Part shown: piece by piece, positions 38,586-49,180 of the stretch
Position numbering within the stretch: position 1 is the first letter of the stretch
Layout: every line of letters starts with the position of its first letter
Origin: Rotaria macrura
Taxonomy: Eukaryota > Rotifera > Eurotatoria > Philodinida > Philodinidae
Assembly: GCA_900239685.1 (NCBI GenBank)
Contig: OENT01000902.1
Location: forward strand, 1-64,000
Direction: 5' to 3'
Length of the DNA stretch: 64,000 nucleotides
Notes under the pieces: generated by a model
Databases searched by the model: none
What the model saw: only the letters and a program-made list of their open reading frames with translations
Told to the model about the DNA's origin: nothing
Translations under genes and position numbers: made by a program

Positions 38586-39497
38586 ATGATTGATGACCAG
38601 ATTTTCGCATGTACTGCAGAGCAAACCGAGTCACCACGACGACTGGCACTTGGATTGCTTCTCCCTAGTATTGGTACACGTCATATGACCGCTGATAACC
38701 CTATTATCGGTATGTTTTCAGAAAATGACTTTATATGCGAAATGCACTTTTTAAAATTTAGATCTTGTATTTGCAATAGGCTGTACAATTTCTATAAAAC
38801 CATACATTCAAGGTGCCACTATTAAAATTCATGAGATTGTCAATACTATACACTCAGAAGAAAAAATTGACGTTCGTTTTGCATTGATCGAATACCGAGA
38901 TCACCCACCTCAGGTCAGTCCGATTGTACATGTTAAATAATGAGAAACTGAACTAATACTTAATTTAGCTGTTTAGGAGTTTACATTTGTGACACGCGTA
39001 CACGATTTTACACATGCTGTAGTGGAAATGAGGCGACAGTTAGATCAATGCATCGCTGAAGGCGAAGGTGATGGACCCGAAGCAGTTGTCGATGCACTTA
39101 ATGATGCTCTCCATCTCCCATGGTGTCCTGAAGCTGCCAAAATCTGTGTACTTATTTCAGATGCACCACCACATGGACTTGAACCAACAGGAGACACATT
39201 TCCTGATGGATGCCCTTGTGGTCATGACCCAATGGCAATCGCTCGAACAATGGCTAGAAAAGGTATCATACTTTATAGCGTCGGCGTTGAACCTCCTATT
39301 GGTGAGTTTGCTCTGCTGTCATTATCTATATTTCATATATTGCCCTGCTCATTCTTCCTATTTCAGATCATTATCGTCCATATTTTGAAGCACTTGCACG
39401 AATTGCTCATGGAGAATACGTTCCCCTGGTGATTGCCGAGCGTTTGGGTCCAATGATCGTTGCTGGAGTACTTGAACTACCGGTTGAAGCGACATAA
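38586..39497 (+). CDS. Small von Willebrand factor A-domain protein
   Basis: Four exons (38586-38709, 38762-38913, 38977-39301, 39367-39497), 732 nt, 243 aa. Nearly the whole protein is one vWA (Rossmann-like) domain: LVFAIGCTISIKPYIQGAT, RFALIEYRDHPPQ, VTRVHDFTHAVVEMRRQL, EGDGPEAVVDAL, AAKICVLISDAPPHG, ILYSVGVEPP. It resembles the stand-alone or kinase-linked vWA domains of protists, fungi and invertebrates (vwkA-type), but no kinase follows. The MIDAS motif is usually DxSxS/T; here the first Asp is Gly (AIGCTIS), so metal-dependent binding may be lost. The start Met is the first in frame; an upstream exon in the direct repeat (MGTDKVGG...) is possible but not supported by a clear splice. 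Cellular role unknown. Confidence 0.8.
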
Positions 39498-39854
39498 AGT
39501 ATCAGAGAGTACTTTTGGACGCCCTATCCAACCCTGAAAGTTTGCCATAACATCTTTTTTGCTTTGGGCTTTCATTGGGACAAGGTGCATATGTGAACAT
39601 AATAACATGCAAGTTCTACAAGCCTGATTTTGATTCAATTCAGCATGTTAGCAGCTGATCATTTAATTCTATATAAGTGAATAACTCCAATCAAATGAAT
39701 AAGCTTTCTCATCATTCAAGTCATTACCCAGGTAGATCAAAGCGGACCATCGTAAACAGCCGTAACAGTATCGTAGAAGGTCGTTTTTACATCGTATTCT
39801 ATGGTTAAACGACCGTTTTAATCCGTATTATGGCGTTTTAACATGGCCCGTACT

Positions 39855-40036
39855 CAAGGGGGAAACAGCTGATTATTGATTAGATATGATTATCAGTGAT
39901 TAGTGTTGATTATGAGTGATTAGGTAATCACTGCTAGTATTGATTAGGAGTGATTACCTAATCACTCATAATCAACACTAATCACTGATAATCACTGATA
40001 ATCATTTCTAATCAATAATCAGCTGTTTCCCCCTTG
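39855..40036. mobile_element. hAT-like non-autonomous foldback element nested in copy 2
   Basis: Ends CAAGGGGGAAACAGCTGATT / AATCAGCTGTTTCCCCCTTG are perfect inverted repeats. The flanking 8-mers CCCGTACT and CCCGTGCT differ by one base, giving the 8-bp target duplication typical of hAT elements. The interior is a long palindrome built of TGATTA/TAATCA words. Confidence 0.85.
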
Positions 40037-40103
40037 CCCGTGCTACGGCCGAACACGGACACCGTATATAAGCCGTAAAACCTTCATAAAGACGGCGTAA
40101 TAC

Positions 40104-40256
40104 GGGGTTCCAGAATTTCCTCAATAAGACTTTCGCCAATAGGCCTTTTGCCATTGGCGAAAGTCCACTGTACTTTCGCCAATACATTCGGTAGAGTTTC
40201 GCCATTGGCGAATGTCTTATTGGCGAACGTCTTATTGACGAACACCCCGCCACCCC
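40104..40256. mobile_element. Short inserted element with TTCGCCAAT/ATTGGCGAA words, nested in copy 2
   Basis: The interrupted target GTAATAC is duplicated on both sides (40097-40103 and 40257-40263), and the undisturbed sequence is seen once in the 46853 copy. Ends are GGGGTTCC and CACCCC. The interior repeats TTCGCCAAT and its complement several times. Superfamily not assigned. Confidence 0.75.
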
Positions 40257-40399
40257 GTAATACTATCGTATTCTATGGAACATACGGCTGTATTACTGAC
40301 CATGTTAAAACAGGATAATTTGATGTCTTAACGGGCCGTATTTTCATCGTATACGACCGTTTACGGATCGTTCTGCTCGACCTGGGTAATTTTTCGAGA

Positions 40400-40680
40400 A
40401 AGTGGCTGTGGGTGTCCTCGTTGGTCCGGCTCTCTCCACATGCTGTGCCACTGCTGCTCTTCGTGTGGGCCTGTGTAGATGCTGCTGCGACTGTCCGTCC
40501 AGTTGTGCGTGTTCATCAGTGTGTGGCCACGGCTTAAGGTTCCTTTCGTGTATACCAACATTCACCAAAACCCATCAACACTCACTAACACTGAAGTTCA
40601 CGCTCACATATACAACGATACTCCTACAATTAGAATGCACACCCGATATATTTTCCAATCCATATGACTTTATTGTACGT
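40400..40680. repeat. Degenerate GT/CA-rich tract with TGTGGG words
   Basis: GC-richer than its surroundings, with scattered TGTGGG and GTGTG on one strand giving way to CAACACTCAC-type words. It lies between the CCCAGG element and direct-repeat copy B. It encodes nothing recognised. Confidence 0.5.
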
Positions 40681-41558
40681 AATAAAGATGATAAGCTAGA
40701 TTGGAGTTTTTAAAAGTTATTTCTGTTGAATGTTGTTTTAGATTCAACAATGATGTTAGAAGAAACGCAATTTTTAAGTTTGGCGCAATGTTTGTCGAAG
40801 AAATGAAAGTATGCAAGGTGAAGTGAGAGGGTGTTCTTCTCTGACACAGAATATGACTCGTCAGTGATCTTTTTGCTTTTTATTTCGTTGGTAATAACAT
40901 TTGAAAGTTTGTTGGCATCGTTTATAAGTAGAACTAATAGCATGCGAAATACTTTATATTCACTGCCCATTGCTCACTTTCCTCGGACATTTATTCATTG
41001 CACATTTTATTAGTGAGATTTGCCTGTTGAAATTTCACTTTTCCAGAAGTGCCTATTTACTTTTGAAATAGACGGTATGTTTATTTTTTCGATCTGTCTG
41101 AATCTCCTACTTCGATTGTGCTGCTTCTTTCTGCGAAGAATTAAGGAACCAAGAAGAAAACGATCGCTTCTTATATTTTAACCTACATGCATGTTTTTTT
41201 CTTGCTTCTCTATGTGCATGTGCAAAATTTTATAATACATTCACTCTGCTACCTTCTCATTTTCGTACCGAATTGTTAGATGGTTACCTCATTTGCTTCT
41301 TAACGGTTTCTTTCTATCATTTTCATGACATCATATACATGTGTTCCATTGCTGCATACATTCTTAAACAGTTTGATATAAATCCGGATAAAATACTAAA
41401 ATGGTATTGGCTGGTCAAAACGTAACGCTGTGACATTTTAAACACATTGTTTTTCAATTCACTCGAAAACCATGGGAACTGATAAGGTCGGTGGAACATC
41501 AATCATTGTAGTTTATGATACTTTATTCAAAGCAACCTTTCTTCTTCAAATGAAGTCC
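40681..41558 (+). repeat. 878-bp direct repeat, copy B
   Basis: Same orientation as copy A and 3302 bp downstream. Copy B lacks the downstream vWA exons and instead runs into a short TGTGGG-containing stretch. Confidence 0.95.
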
Positions 41559-42265
41559 GTGTATAAGGTGTGGGTCATAGGCTTCGTTTACACCCATCCA
41601 TTTATTTACATTTTTCTTCGAAAAGAATTAAGCGTATTTGCAAGTATCTGCTCCGAATCTGAATGTAGTTGTCATCTAAAGTGATGGCTTCTAATGTGTT
41701 TTACCTGAAAAAGAAATAATACATCAGACAATAATGATTGAAATTACAGGACTTCACTGGTTGTACAGAGCGGTTGGTATACGGCGGTAAACGAATACAA
41801 AACGGCGTGTTTTTAACATTCCGAAGAATTTCGTTTACAAGCATCGGTTTACGGAATACTAACGTATTGATCACGAAACGTCAACGGAGCTGTTACTGAG
41901 GACTACTGAACGATACGTAAACAAGACCGTACACGGTGCATTTTCAGACCTCTTCGCTAATAATATCTCAAATGTATCCATATGCTTTCTCACATAAGGC
42001 AAAGTGTAATGCATAATGTTCTTGGTAGCTAAGCGTTTAAGAGCTCATAAAAGAGTGGTTCTTCAGACTATTACGTGAACGGGACGTAATCATTCGAATA
42101 CGGTCAAAAATGTCCTTTGTTTTCTAGATCTATTTTACTAAAATAGGGGTTATAGTTAAAGATAGAATTAAGTACAGAAAATTATCCTACACAAAACAAA
42201 TTAAAAGAATAAAACTCCAAATTATTTTCCACTTGAAACAGAAAAAGCAAGTTTAGCACAATACA

Positions 42266-42590
42266 AGGGGAAAAGTACAGATTTGAAACCCATAGCATCA
42301 ACTTGAGCATCGTGATCTTCTTTCACTGTGAGGATCACAGCATTATATCATCACGTTTTTGGCATCTTCAGTTTTTCTTATCAACTTAGTGTAGAATTTA
42401 GTCAGTACGTGCTAATATTGCCTTGGCAATACATAAGCATCAAATTCTACCCTAAATTGCTGAGAAAAAACAAAAGATGGCAAAAAGGTGTTTATTTGAT
42501 GCTGTGATGCTCATAGTGAAAGAAGATAAAGATGCTGAGATGATGCCATGATGCTGTCATGCTGGAGGTTTCAAACCTGCACTTTCCTCC
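42266..42590. repeat. Near-continuous palindrome (~325 bp)
   Basis: The arms meet near 42424-42428 (ATTGCCTTGGCAAT) with practically no loop. Shared words across the axis are GATCTTCTTTCACT/AGTGAAAGAAGAT, GCATC/GATGC repeats and GTAGAATTT/AAATTCTAC. The ends read AAAGTACAGATTTGAAACC and GGTTTCAAACCTGCACTTT. Confidence 0.75.
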
Positions 42591-42780
42591 GTGGCACAAC
42601 AACTGTTAGTTATGTGAAATGTTCTCTCGTCCCTATTGAACTCTTTATGGACTAGTCCAATTCTCTGCAACAAATCACGAATATATGCATTGATATATTT
42701 CTTTTCTTAAGGTATCATCTGTGTCAATAACATTCAATTGAACAATAAAAAATAAATAATCAACGAAAACATTACACAAA

Positions 42781-42895
42781 GGGACGTTCTTTCGTAGGAC
42801 ATTTTTGCCGGGAACATTTTTGCTGGGGACAATATTTCAGGGACATTTTTTCATGAGGACGAAAAACTGGGGACCTTTTTGAAGGACATTTTTGA
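42781..42895 (+). repeat. Degenerate minisatellite GGACATTTTTG
   Basis: Six to seven imperfect units of roughly 15-20 bp sharing GGACATTTTT or GGGAACATTTTTGC, e.g. near 42798, 42810, 42831 and 42883. Confidence 0.6.
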
Positions 42896-43662
42896 TTGTT
42901 ACCAATCATTCTATGTTGTCTTTACACGTTCCGTGTGATACTTAGTTTAGTTGCACAGGAACACGTAAGACGGACAGGTTATGATGGCCTAGTTTTAGTC
43001 TATATTATTGTTAAATTTCAATGTAACTTCCTCCTTTCAGCTTGAATTTGACGTAGTGGAACTGCACAATATATTAGAGAACTCAATGACAGCGCCGGAA
43101 GGGTTTCGTAACTGATCTTTACAAAATTACTGTCCCAAGTTTAGGGCACAATGTAATGATTTTCAAATTTATAGGAAATATAGGACAACTTCGCAACCTA
43201 AATACAAATAATTATAGATAGTAGCGTTTATATTTGAATAGTAAAGTATGAAATAAAACAAACAATATTAAAAAGAATTATAAATGTTATAGTTCAAAAT
43301 TTGAGAGAAATTGGTCAAAGCAAAAACGTTAAACGGCAAATTGTTTGCTATTATGCTGCTCATAGAAGATTGCTCAAATAAATGATATCGAAATACCTTA
43401 ATGTTTATGATTCAAAGTCAGATCAAATAAGGAAAATAAGTTTCTTTTTTCTAATGAAAAGAATAACATCAAAACACTTATTTATTAATTCATATTATTT
43501 TATTTTGTCATACACAATAATATACATGAACTACTATTCGAACAATAATACATACAATTTATGAATACCCAAGTAATTCAATACACAGAACCTATTTTAC
43601 TAAGGAAGAAAAAATAATAACATGACACAGACATTGAAGTCTTGAATTGAACGAGTATACCA

Positions 43663-43992
43663 TTAATAGAGTTTGATTTTTTTTATATTCAGCTGATGGT
43701 CAAACTCTTCATCACGTTTTTTCTTGTTACAATTCAAGGCAACCACAACTGTTTCCATTATTTCGTCCATTAATGATTTTATGACAAAATCTATTTCTCG
43801 TGAAAGTGCATTATCTAATAGTTTGACATTCTTATTGGCTTCTTCGAATTCTTCTTTTTTTTTCTTCAATTCTTCTTCTTTTTTCTTCAATTCTTCATGC
43901 AAGTCGTTGTAAGCTTGATTCCATTCAACATTAGATATTGAAAGCTCGTTTTGCAATTGTTGTAGAGCAGGCGGTGGACTTGGATCAATATT
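43663..43992 (-). CDS. Orphan terminal exon of a coiled-coil protein
   Basis: A clear acceptor (CTGTTTTAG|AATATT) opens a 109-codon frame ending in a stop. It starts NIDPSPPPALQQLQNEL, continues with a Lys/Glu heptad region (LKKKEEELKKKKEEFEEANK) and finishes with a basic tail. I found no upstream exon in the next ~1 kb, so it is either the last exon of a gene with a long intron or a stranded fragment among repeats. No family recognised; low-complexity coiled coil prevents assignment. Confidence 0.35.
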   Translation of the reverse strand, partial: NIDPSPPPALQQLQNELSISNVEWNQAYNDLHEELKKKEEELKKKKEEFEEANKNVKLLDNALSREIDFVIKSLMDEIMETVVVALNCNKKKRDEEFDHQLNIKKIKLY

Positions 43993-44359
43993 CTAAAACA
44001 GTTATAGGTTGTGCTCGCCTGGCAGATTCATAGGTATAGTATATTTTTTAATCTTACTTCACGATAAAATATTCATTAATTATATCGATATTTCTTATAC
44101 AGTCACTTTGGAAGCGTTAGATATGGACATTGGGAATATCTTTAAATGCAATGCTGATCCTTTTTCTTGGTCAAAAAGTATTTATCATCATATACAGTAG
44201 TTTACATAACAGCGTTTTGAGGAAAAGGCTCATTCACTTATCATGGAGAAGGCATGTTTCGAACAACTACAACGAGCAAGGATACTGAAACGTCAAAACA
44301 AATTCCTTAATTTCTGTTCATCTTTCGAGTTGTTTTACCCAAGATTCTTCGCACTACTA

Positions 44360-44665
44360 CCCAGGAGGAAGGTTACGGTCCACTGTAAATTGCGGTAACT
44401 TCACCGTAAACGGCTGTTTCTACGCCGTAATTACGCCATAAACGACCGTATTAATACCGTATTATACCGTAAACCAGGTCCATGATTAACGACCGTATTC
44501 TCACCATACTTTTGCCGTATTTGTATCGTATATCGATCGGATACGGTCGTATTCGCGTTAAAATACGGTCGTAAATCATGGGCCAGGTTTACGGCCGTAT
44601 ACGCTCCGTATTTGACCGTAAACGGCCGTAAACGGCCGTATACGTACAGTATGCTTTCCCCTAGG
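44360..44665. mobile_element. CCCAGG-family element, copy 3
   Basis: Begins CCCAGGAGGAAGG and ends CCCCTAGG; TA flanks both sides (ACTA / TACA). Dense in ACGGCCGTAAACGGCCGTAT and TATCGATCGG words. Interior order differs from copies 2 and 4, so it represents another subfamily. Confidence 0.75.
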
Positions 44666-45689
44666 TACACTTGATGTCCTTGGAATTGAAGATGACATTC
44701 ACAATTAAACTATATCTGAAGTACAACATACTTATTTTTGAAATAAAGTGATATAACTGCTACAGAAAAGCTATCTGCGGACACCTCGCGCAATTAAACG
44801 ATTTAGGTAAAAAACACATACCTTTCTTTGATGTACAAAACACATTCTAGAATCTAGATGTATATAACTGTATTGAATTATTGAATTAACTTTATATAGA
44901 CGAATTCACAAAGGCATACATAACAAAGGATATTGAACACATACAGAGACGTGCAGTCTAAACTATCGGCCAATTGATTCAATACATTCAGAAAAAGGTT
45001 TTAAAGAAAAATTTTAATAATAAAAAATGTGGCATTATTTAAAACTTAAGGTAACAATAGATGTATTTATCAAACACTTTTTCTGGTTCATCCAAATAGA
45101 TTCTGGCGACATCTAACCATTTTTAGCAATATTAATTATCTTCTTTTTAACTATAAGTGATTCATATCTCAAGAGAAGACGCACATGTTTTAACAAAATT
45201 ACTATTTTTTTGATAAACACAACTGGTTTATTGAGTCAATTCAAGTTTCAGGAAAATGTCCTAAATAAAAGCTTCAATATTTTTTTGTAGTTAGAAGTAT
45301 AAAAAGAATGACTCGTACTTTCTAGAGCAGTTTTATAAGTGACTGATATATATATACATGTACCCTGAACACAAATATCAGTCAGTGGATTTTGTATGAT
45401 TATTGCACATTAGGTGATTTAGAATTTTACTCTGATTCGAGCCAGTGTTTCTAATAGAAATCTAAAACAAACAGTCAAGTAACATTTTATTTTTCCCATC
45501 AACGAGGAAAATGACACTCTGTTTCTCTTAGCAAAGTATCACGAAATTTCTAAGGTTTAGATTGTTGGAATAACATTAAGAAAGAGAAATATTTTATATG
45601 TACATGGAGTATATCTAGACTAATAAAAAAATTTAGGAATTCGAAGTTTACATACAATGAACATAAAATTGTAAAGAATTTTCAGCAAG

Positions 45690-45985
45690 TCCCATGACGA
45701 CAGATCCGACTGGAGGACCCCGTCGGATCCTATCGGAGAACTATCGGATTCGATAAAATCCGATAGGGATTCTTTGGAAAATATCGGAATCCTTGGTATT
45801 GGATTCCGATAGGGCGTTGTCGGATGTCGGAATGACAGTGGCCCCTATCGGAGTACTGAGATTCCAACAGTTTCCGACATCCGAAAACTTCCTATGGGAA
45901 TCGAATACCAAAGATTTCGACAACTTCCGACAGAATTCCATTGGAATTCTTGGTATTCGATAGGATTATATGGGGCATTGTTGCC
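45690..45985. repeat. ATCGGAATCC-word repeat element
   Basis: About 300 bp in which ATCGGA, TCCGATAGG, TTCCGACA and GGAATCC recur on both strands, producing many small inverted repeats. Neighbouring DNA lacks them. Ends are uncertain: GACAGATCCGAC on the left, GGGGCATTGTTGCCCC hairpin on the right. A shorter similar patch is at ~7845-8060. Confidence 0.5.
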
Positions 45986-46656
45986 CCTGGGGTGTAAACT
46001 ATACACTTTATTTTCATGAGCAAAGTGTAAAACTATGTGTCAAATGAGCATCGCAACGGTCTTGGAAACTTTGTAACAAAGGCGGACCCTTGCTGTTAGA
46101 AACACTGATTCGAGCACCCACTCTCCGACTCCAGGAAAACTCTACAGACATCTGTTCTAAACCAATTAATTTTAGATAATAGTGCCTCTGTATTGCGTCT
46201 GTATTATTGGTTTAACAAAAAACTGAGTACTTCGACAGACATTCATGCATTCTTGATTAATTGCATTATCTATTTCACATCTTGGAAATTTATAGTTAGC
46301 AATAAGCCATGATTTTTCCTTGGATGATTATTATCTTTGTTCAGCGTGAAGTGTTTGTTATTTGAATTTGTTCTCAGTTGAAATCTCCGTTAACAGGAAA
46401 CGACTTGGGTCGATTATTTTCTAAGCTATTGATGTTAGTTTTTTAGAATTGACTGATTATAATATGTTAGACTGACCATTTGTGTTAGCGAATAAAGTCA
46501 ATGGCGTTTACAAATTTTATTAGTGCTTTACATTATATGAAAACCAAAAAATCATATTAGGGAGAAAGTTTAGAGATACACTACTTCAGTTCTCACGTGG
46601 ATAGTAATTTGGTATTGAAGCTGAGTATACTGAGATAGAGTGAAATCATTTTTAGA

Positions 46657-46740
46657 GGCGTGTGAGTGTGGGTGGGAGTATCACTGTGGCTATCACTGTG
46701 GATGAGTGTGTTCGGTGTGGGTCTGGGTGGATGTGAGGTT
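46657..46740 (+). repeat. Telomere-like degenerate GT-rich tract
   Basis: GTGTGGGTGGG and GTGTGGGTCTGGGTGG contain the TGTGGG unit reported for bdelloid telomeres, in degenerate form and interstitially. Confidence 0.45.
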
Positions 46741-46852
46741 CAAACTATGAATGTAGAAAACAGAAGACTGTATAACCAGACCCTGATCCATCCATATTCA
46801 CACAGTTCATCCAAACACAGTATTCTCTCGGTTTCACAGCGAATATCGTTGA

Positions 46853-47151
46853 CCCAGGTCAATCAAAACGGCCGCCGTTACAGTATCGTAAACGGTCGTT
46901 TTTACATCGTATACCACGGTTAAACGACCGTTTTAAGCCGTATTATGGCGTTTTAACAAGGTCAGTATTACGGACGTACACGGACACCGTATATACGCCG
47001 TAAAACCCCCGTAAAGACAGCGTAATACTATCGTATTCTATAGATCATACGGCCGTATTACTGACCTTGTTAAAACGGGATAATACGACACCGTAATGGG
47101 CCGTGTTCTCATCGTATACGACCGTTTACGGATCGTTCTGTTTGACCTGGG
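46853..47151. mobile_element. CCCAGG-family element, copy 4, uninterrupted
   Basis: 299 bp from CCCAGGTCAATCAAAACGG to TCGTTCTGTTTGACCTGGG, with GA on both flanks. It is the intact counterpart of the interrupted copy at 39727 and fixes the insertion sites there. The interior is full of CGTAAACGGTCGTTT, ACCGTATATACG and CATACGGCCGTAT words. Confidence 0.85.
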
Positions 47152-47550
47152 GACATCTTGTGAGTGATAGAATACCTAGATAGGTTAGAATTGTTCAGAA
47201 TGTTCTGTTGTGATGGATTCAACGAAAACAGTTCATTGAGTATAACAACAGTAATCAAGGGTGTTAACAGACTAGAGAAGCAGCTTAGCGCTACCTTCGG
47301 TAAGTATCTTTATCAGCTACTTTTCATGTTCACAATTTGTCTATTTCACGTACAACAAACCATTATAAAAGAGAAAGAAGAGAGGCCAATATGCATAAGA
47401 AAGAACAACAGAAAGATCGAAAGGATAACGAAGAGAAAGGAGAGAGGAATCAATGTGATGTGTTAACAGTATCGGCTTTCCGATGAGTGAATTTTGATGT
47501 TGGTCGTAGGTTTTTCATCGTGAGCGTTGATTTTGCCACGGCTATGGAAA

Positions 47551-47913
47551 CCTAGCCAGACAAACATTTGGAAAAACGCGTTTAAACGTTCAATCGGGAA
47601 CGCCGATTGTTAGTCACTAACGCTCATTAACAAATGCGAGAAACACGTTTTTTACGCAGAATTTTCACTTTCCGAGTGTGAAAATGGATAAAAATTCTAA
47701 TTCTAATGGTTTAAACGCATTGGCTTTTAAGTTATCGAATAGTTGTGAGCTTTAATGCTCAGGACTAGAGTTTTGATCTGCTTTCATGCTACGAAAGTGA
47801 AAATTCTGCGCAAAAGACGTATTTCTCGCATTTGTTAATGAGCGTTAGTGACTAACAATCGGCGTTCCCGATTGAATGCTTAAACACGTTTTCCCAAATG
47901 TTAGTCTGCTTGG
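47551..47913. mobile_element. Foldback element with ~120-bp inverted arms
   Basis: Left arm from CCTAGCCAGACAAACATTTGG pairs with the right arm ending CCAAATGTTAGTCTGCTTGG. The core CAATCGGGAACGCCGATTGT, TTAGTCACTAACGC and CATTAACAAATGCGAGAAA is identical in the two arms. A ~110-bp loop separates them. Flanks (TGGAAA / GGAAGG) give no convincing target duplication. Confidence 0.85.
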
Positions 47914-48939
47914 GGAAGGTCATCAAACTGCTATATCTATATATAATACTTTGTCAGATTCCACTTTTGATCGGATTTACTTCAAATAAGAACATATTCA
48001 ATAGTTACGACTTATTAGTCATTTGGTCTTGATGAATTCTCTTGTATCAGATATTATATAAGCTTTTCTTGCTTTTGCATCTCATTCAAAGCTAAACATG
48101 CCGTTTATAGAGATTAAGATTCTATCAAGTTTTTATCTCGAGATGGAAAAACAATAGCAATACGACGTTATCGAAATTTGATCTGTTAAAGGACCTCTCA
48201 TGTATTACGTAACAGAGATCCGCGAATCAATCAAAAAAGCGACTCGTCACTGCTTCACCTAGAGTTTATAATAAAATAGTTATTTTAAGGTAAATTTTCA
48301 ACCACCCATAACAATTACTATCTTTTTATTTTATACAATCAAATAAAGAACATTTTATACATTTAAATAAGTTAAAAGAACAAACATATTAACGATAATC
48401 AAATAAATAAAGATCATGCCTTTTTTTACGGAGCATATAAACAATGCTCTGAGAACTGCATCAGTGCAATAGCTGGACTAGACCGAATAATTAAATACAA
48501 GTGTATTCAGAGTGTGCTAAAAGTCATCCAGCAAAACGAAAACTGCTTAGCTGCATGCACAGGATTATGATCAAATGAACTACTTTTTTCTCTAATGTTA
48601 GAGATACTTCAAAGTTTTCATTAATCAGTAAAAGGTTTGATAACATCAATTAGAATTATTATCACTAATTTAAAGATAAAAATTTACATTTCTATGCGAA
48701 AGATAAACAATAAATTTGGGGTTTCGATAATCGGATGCGAATTCATCTATTCTTAGATTTTCAAAATTATGTAATATGTTATTTGTCTTCTTGAGTTTTC
48801 TCTATTTTAACTAACTTCGCAAAATCCTCTAAAATCTGTATGCACTGAAAATATCTGAAAACAACAATGACGTTAGTTAAAGTTTGATAACGTACTCCTC
48901 TGGGCAGTGAACAAAATAGCAACAATAGTCGAGAATTTA

Positions 48940-49180
48940 CTGACAAATCATATTTGTAGAGGTCTTATTTGCTGATCATTTTGGTGGACAGATGTTCCAT
49001 TTTCATCAAGAAAAGGTGTTACCCGAGTCAAAATACTGGAGAACGGCATTTAGTGTTAGTGAAAGTATACGATATTTCCTAGTACTTTGACTCTGATACA
49101 GTTAGTTCTTGATGAAAATAGAACAATTTTTCAACCAAAATAATCAGTATAACAATCTCTACAAAATAGAATTTGCGAAC
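48940..49180. repeat. Imperfect hairpin
   Basis: Pairs TTTGTAGAG, ATTTTGGT, TTCATCAAGAA and GAGTCAAA with their complements across a centre near 49057. The similarity fades outward but may reach ~48890-49225. Confidence 0.55.

Larger units (their letters stand above)
39727..40386. mobile_element. CCCAGG-family element, copy 2, with two nested insertions
   Basis: Begins CCCAGGTAGATCAAAGCGG and ends TCGTTCTGCTCGACCTGGG. Removing the inserts at 39855-40036 and 40104-40256 leaves ~310 bp that aligns end to end with the copy at 46853-47151 (shared TCGTTTTTACATCGTAT, GGCGTTTTAACA, ACACCGTATATA, GTTTACGGATCGTTCTG). Flanks read TTA on the left and TAA on the right, compatible with a TA target duplication. 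Confidence 0.85.
41559..43662. other. Gene-free, repeat-bearing interval
   Basis: Holds a diverged CGTATACG-word patch (~41760-41945, ATACGGCGGTAAACG), the hairpin at 42266-42590 and the GGACATTTTT minisatellite at 42781-42895. No gene seen. Confidence 0.5.
44666..46852. other. Gene-free interval
   Basis: Contains an ATCGGA/TCCGAT-rich element (~45690-45985) and, at ~46657-46740, a GT-rich tract with TGTGGG words. No gene recognised. Confidence 0.5.

Noticed and set aside
40402-40713. 103-codon Cys-rich frame (CCATAALRVGLCRCCCDC)
   Set aside because: Cysteine richness comes from TGT/TGC words of the telomere-like tract; no domain spacing such as a knottin or zinc finger is consistent.
37379-41558. 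LTR retroelement interpretation of the 878-bp direct repeats
   Set aside because: Ends are not TG...CA, there is no reverse transcriptase, gag, primer site or target duplication, and the interior is a spliced vWA gene plus a DNA element.
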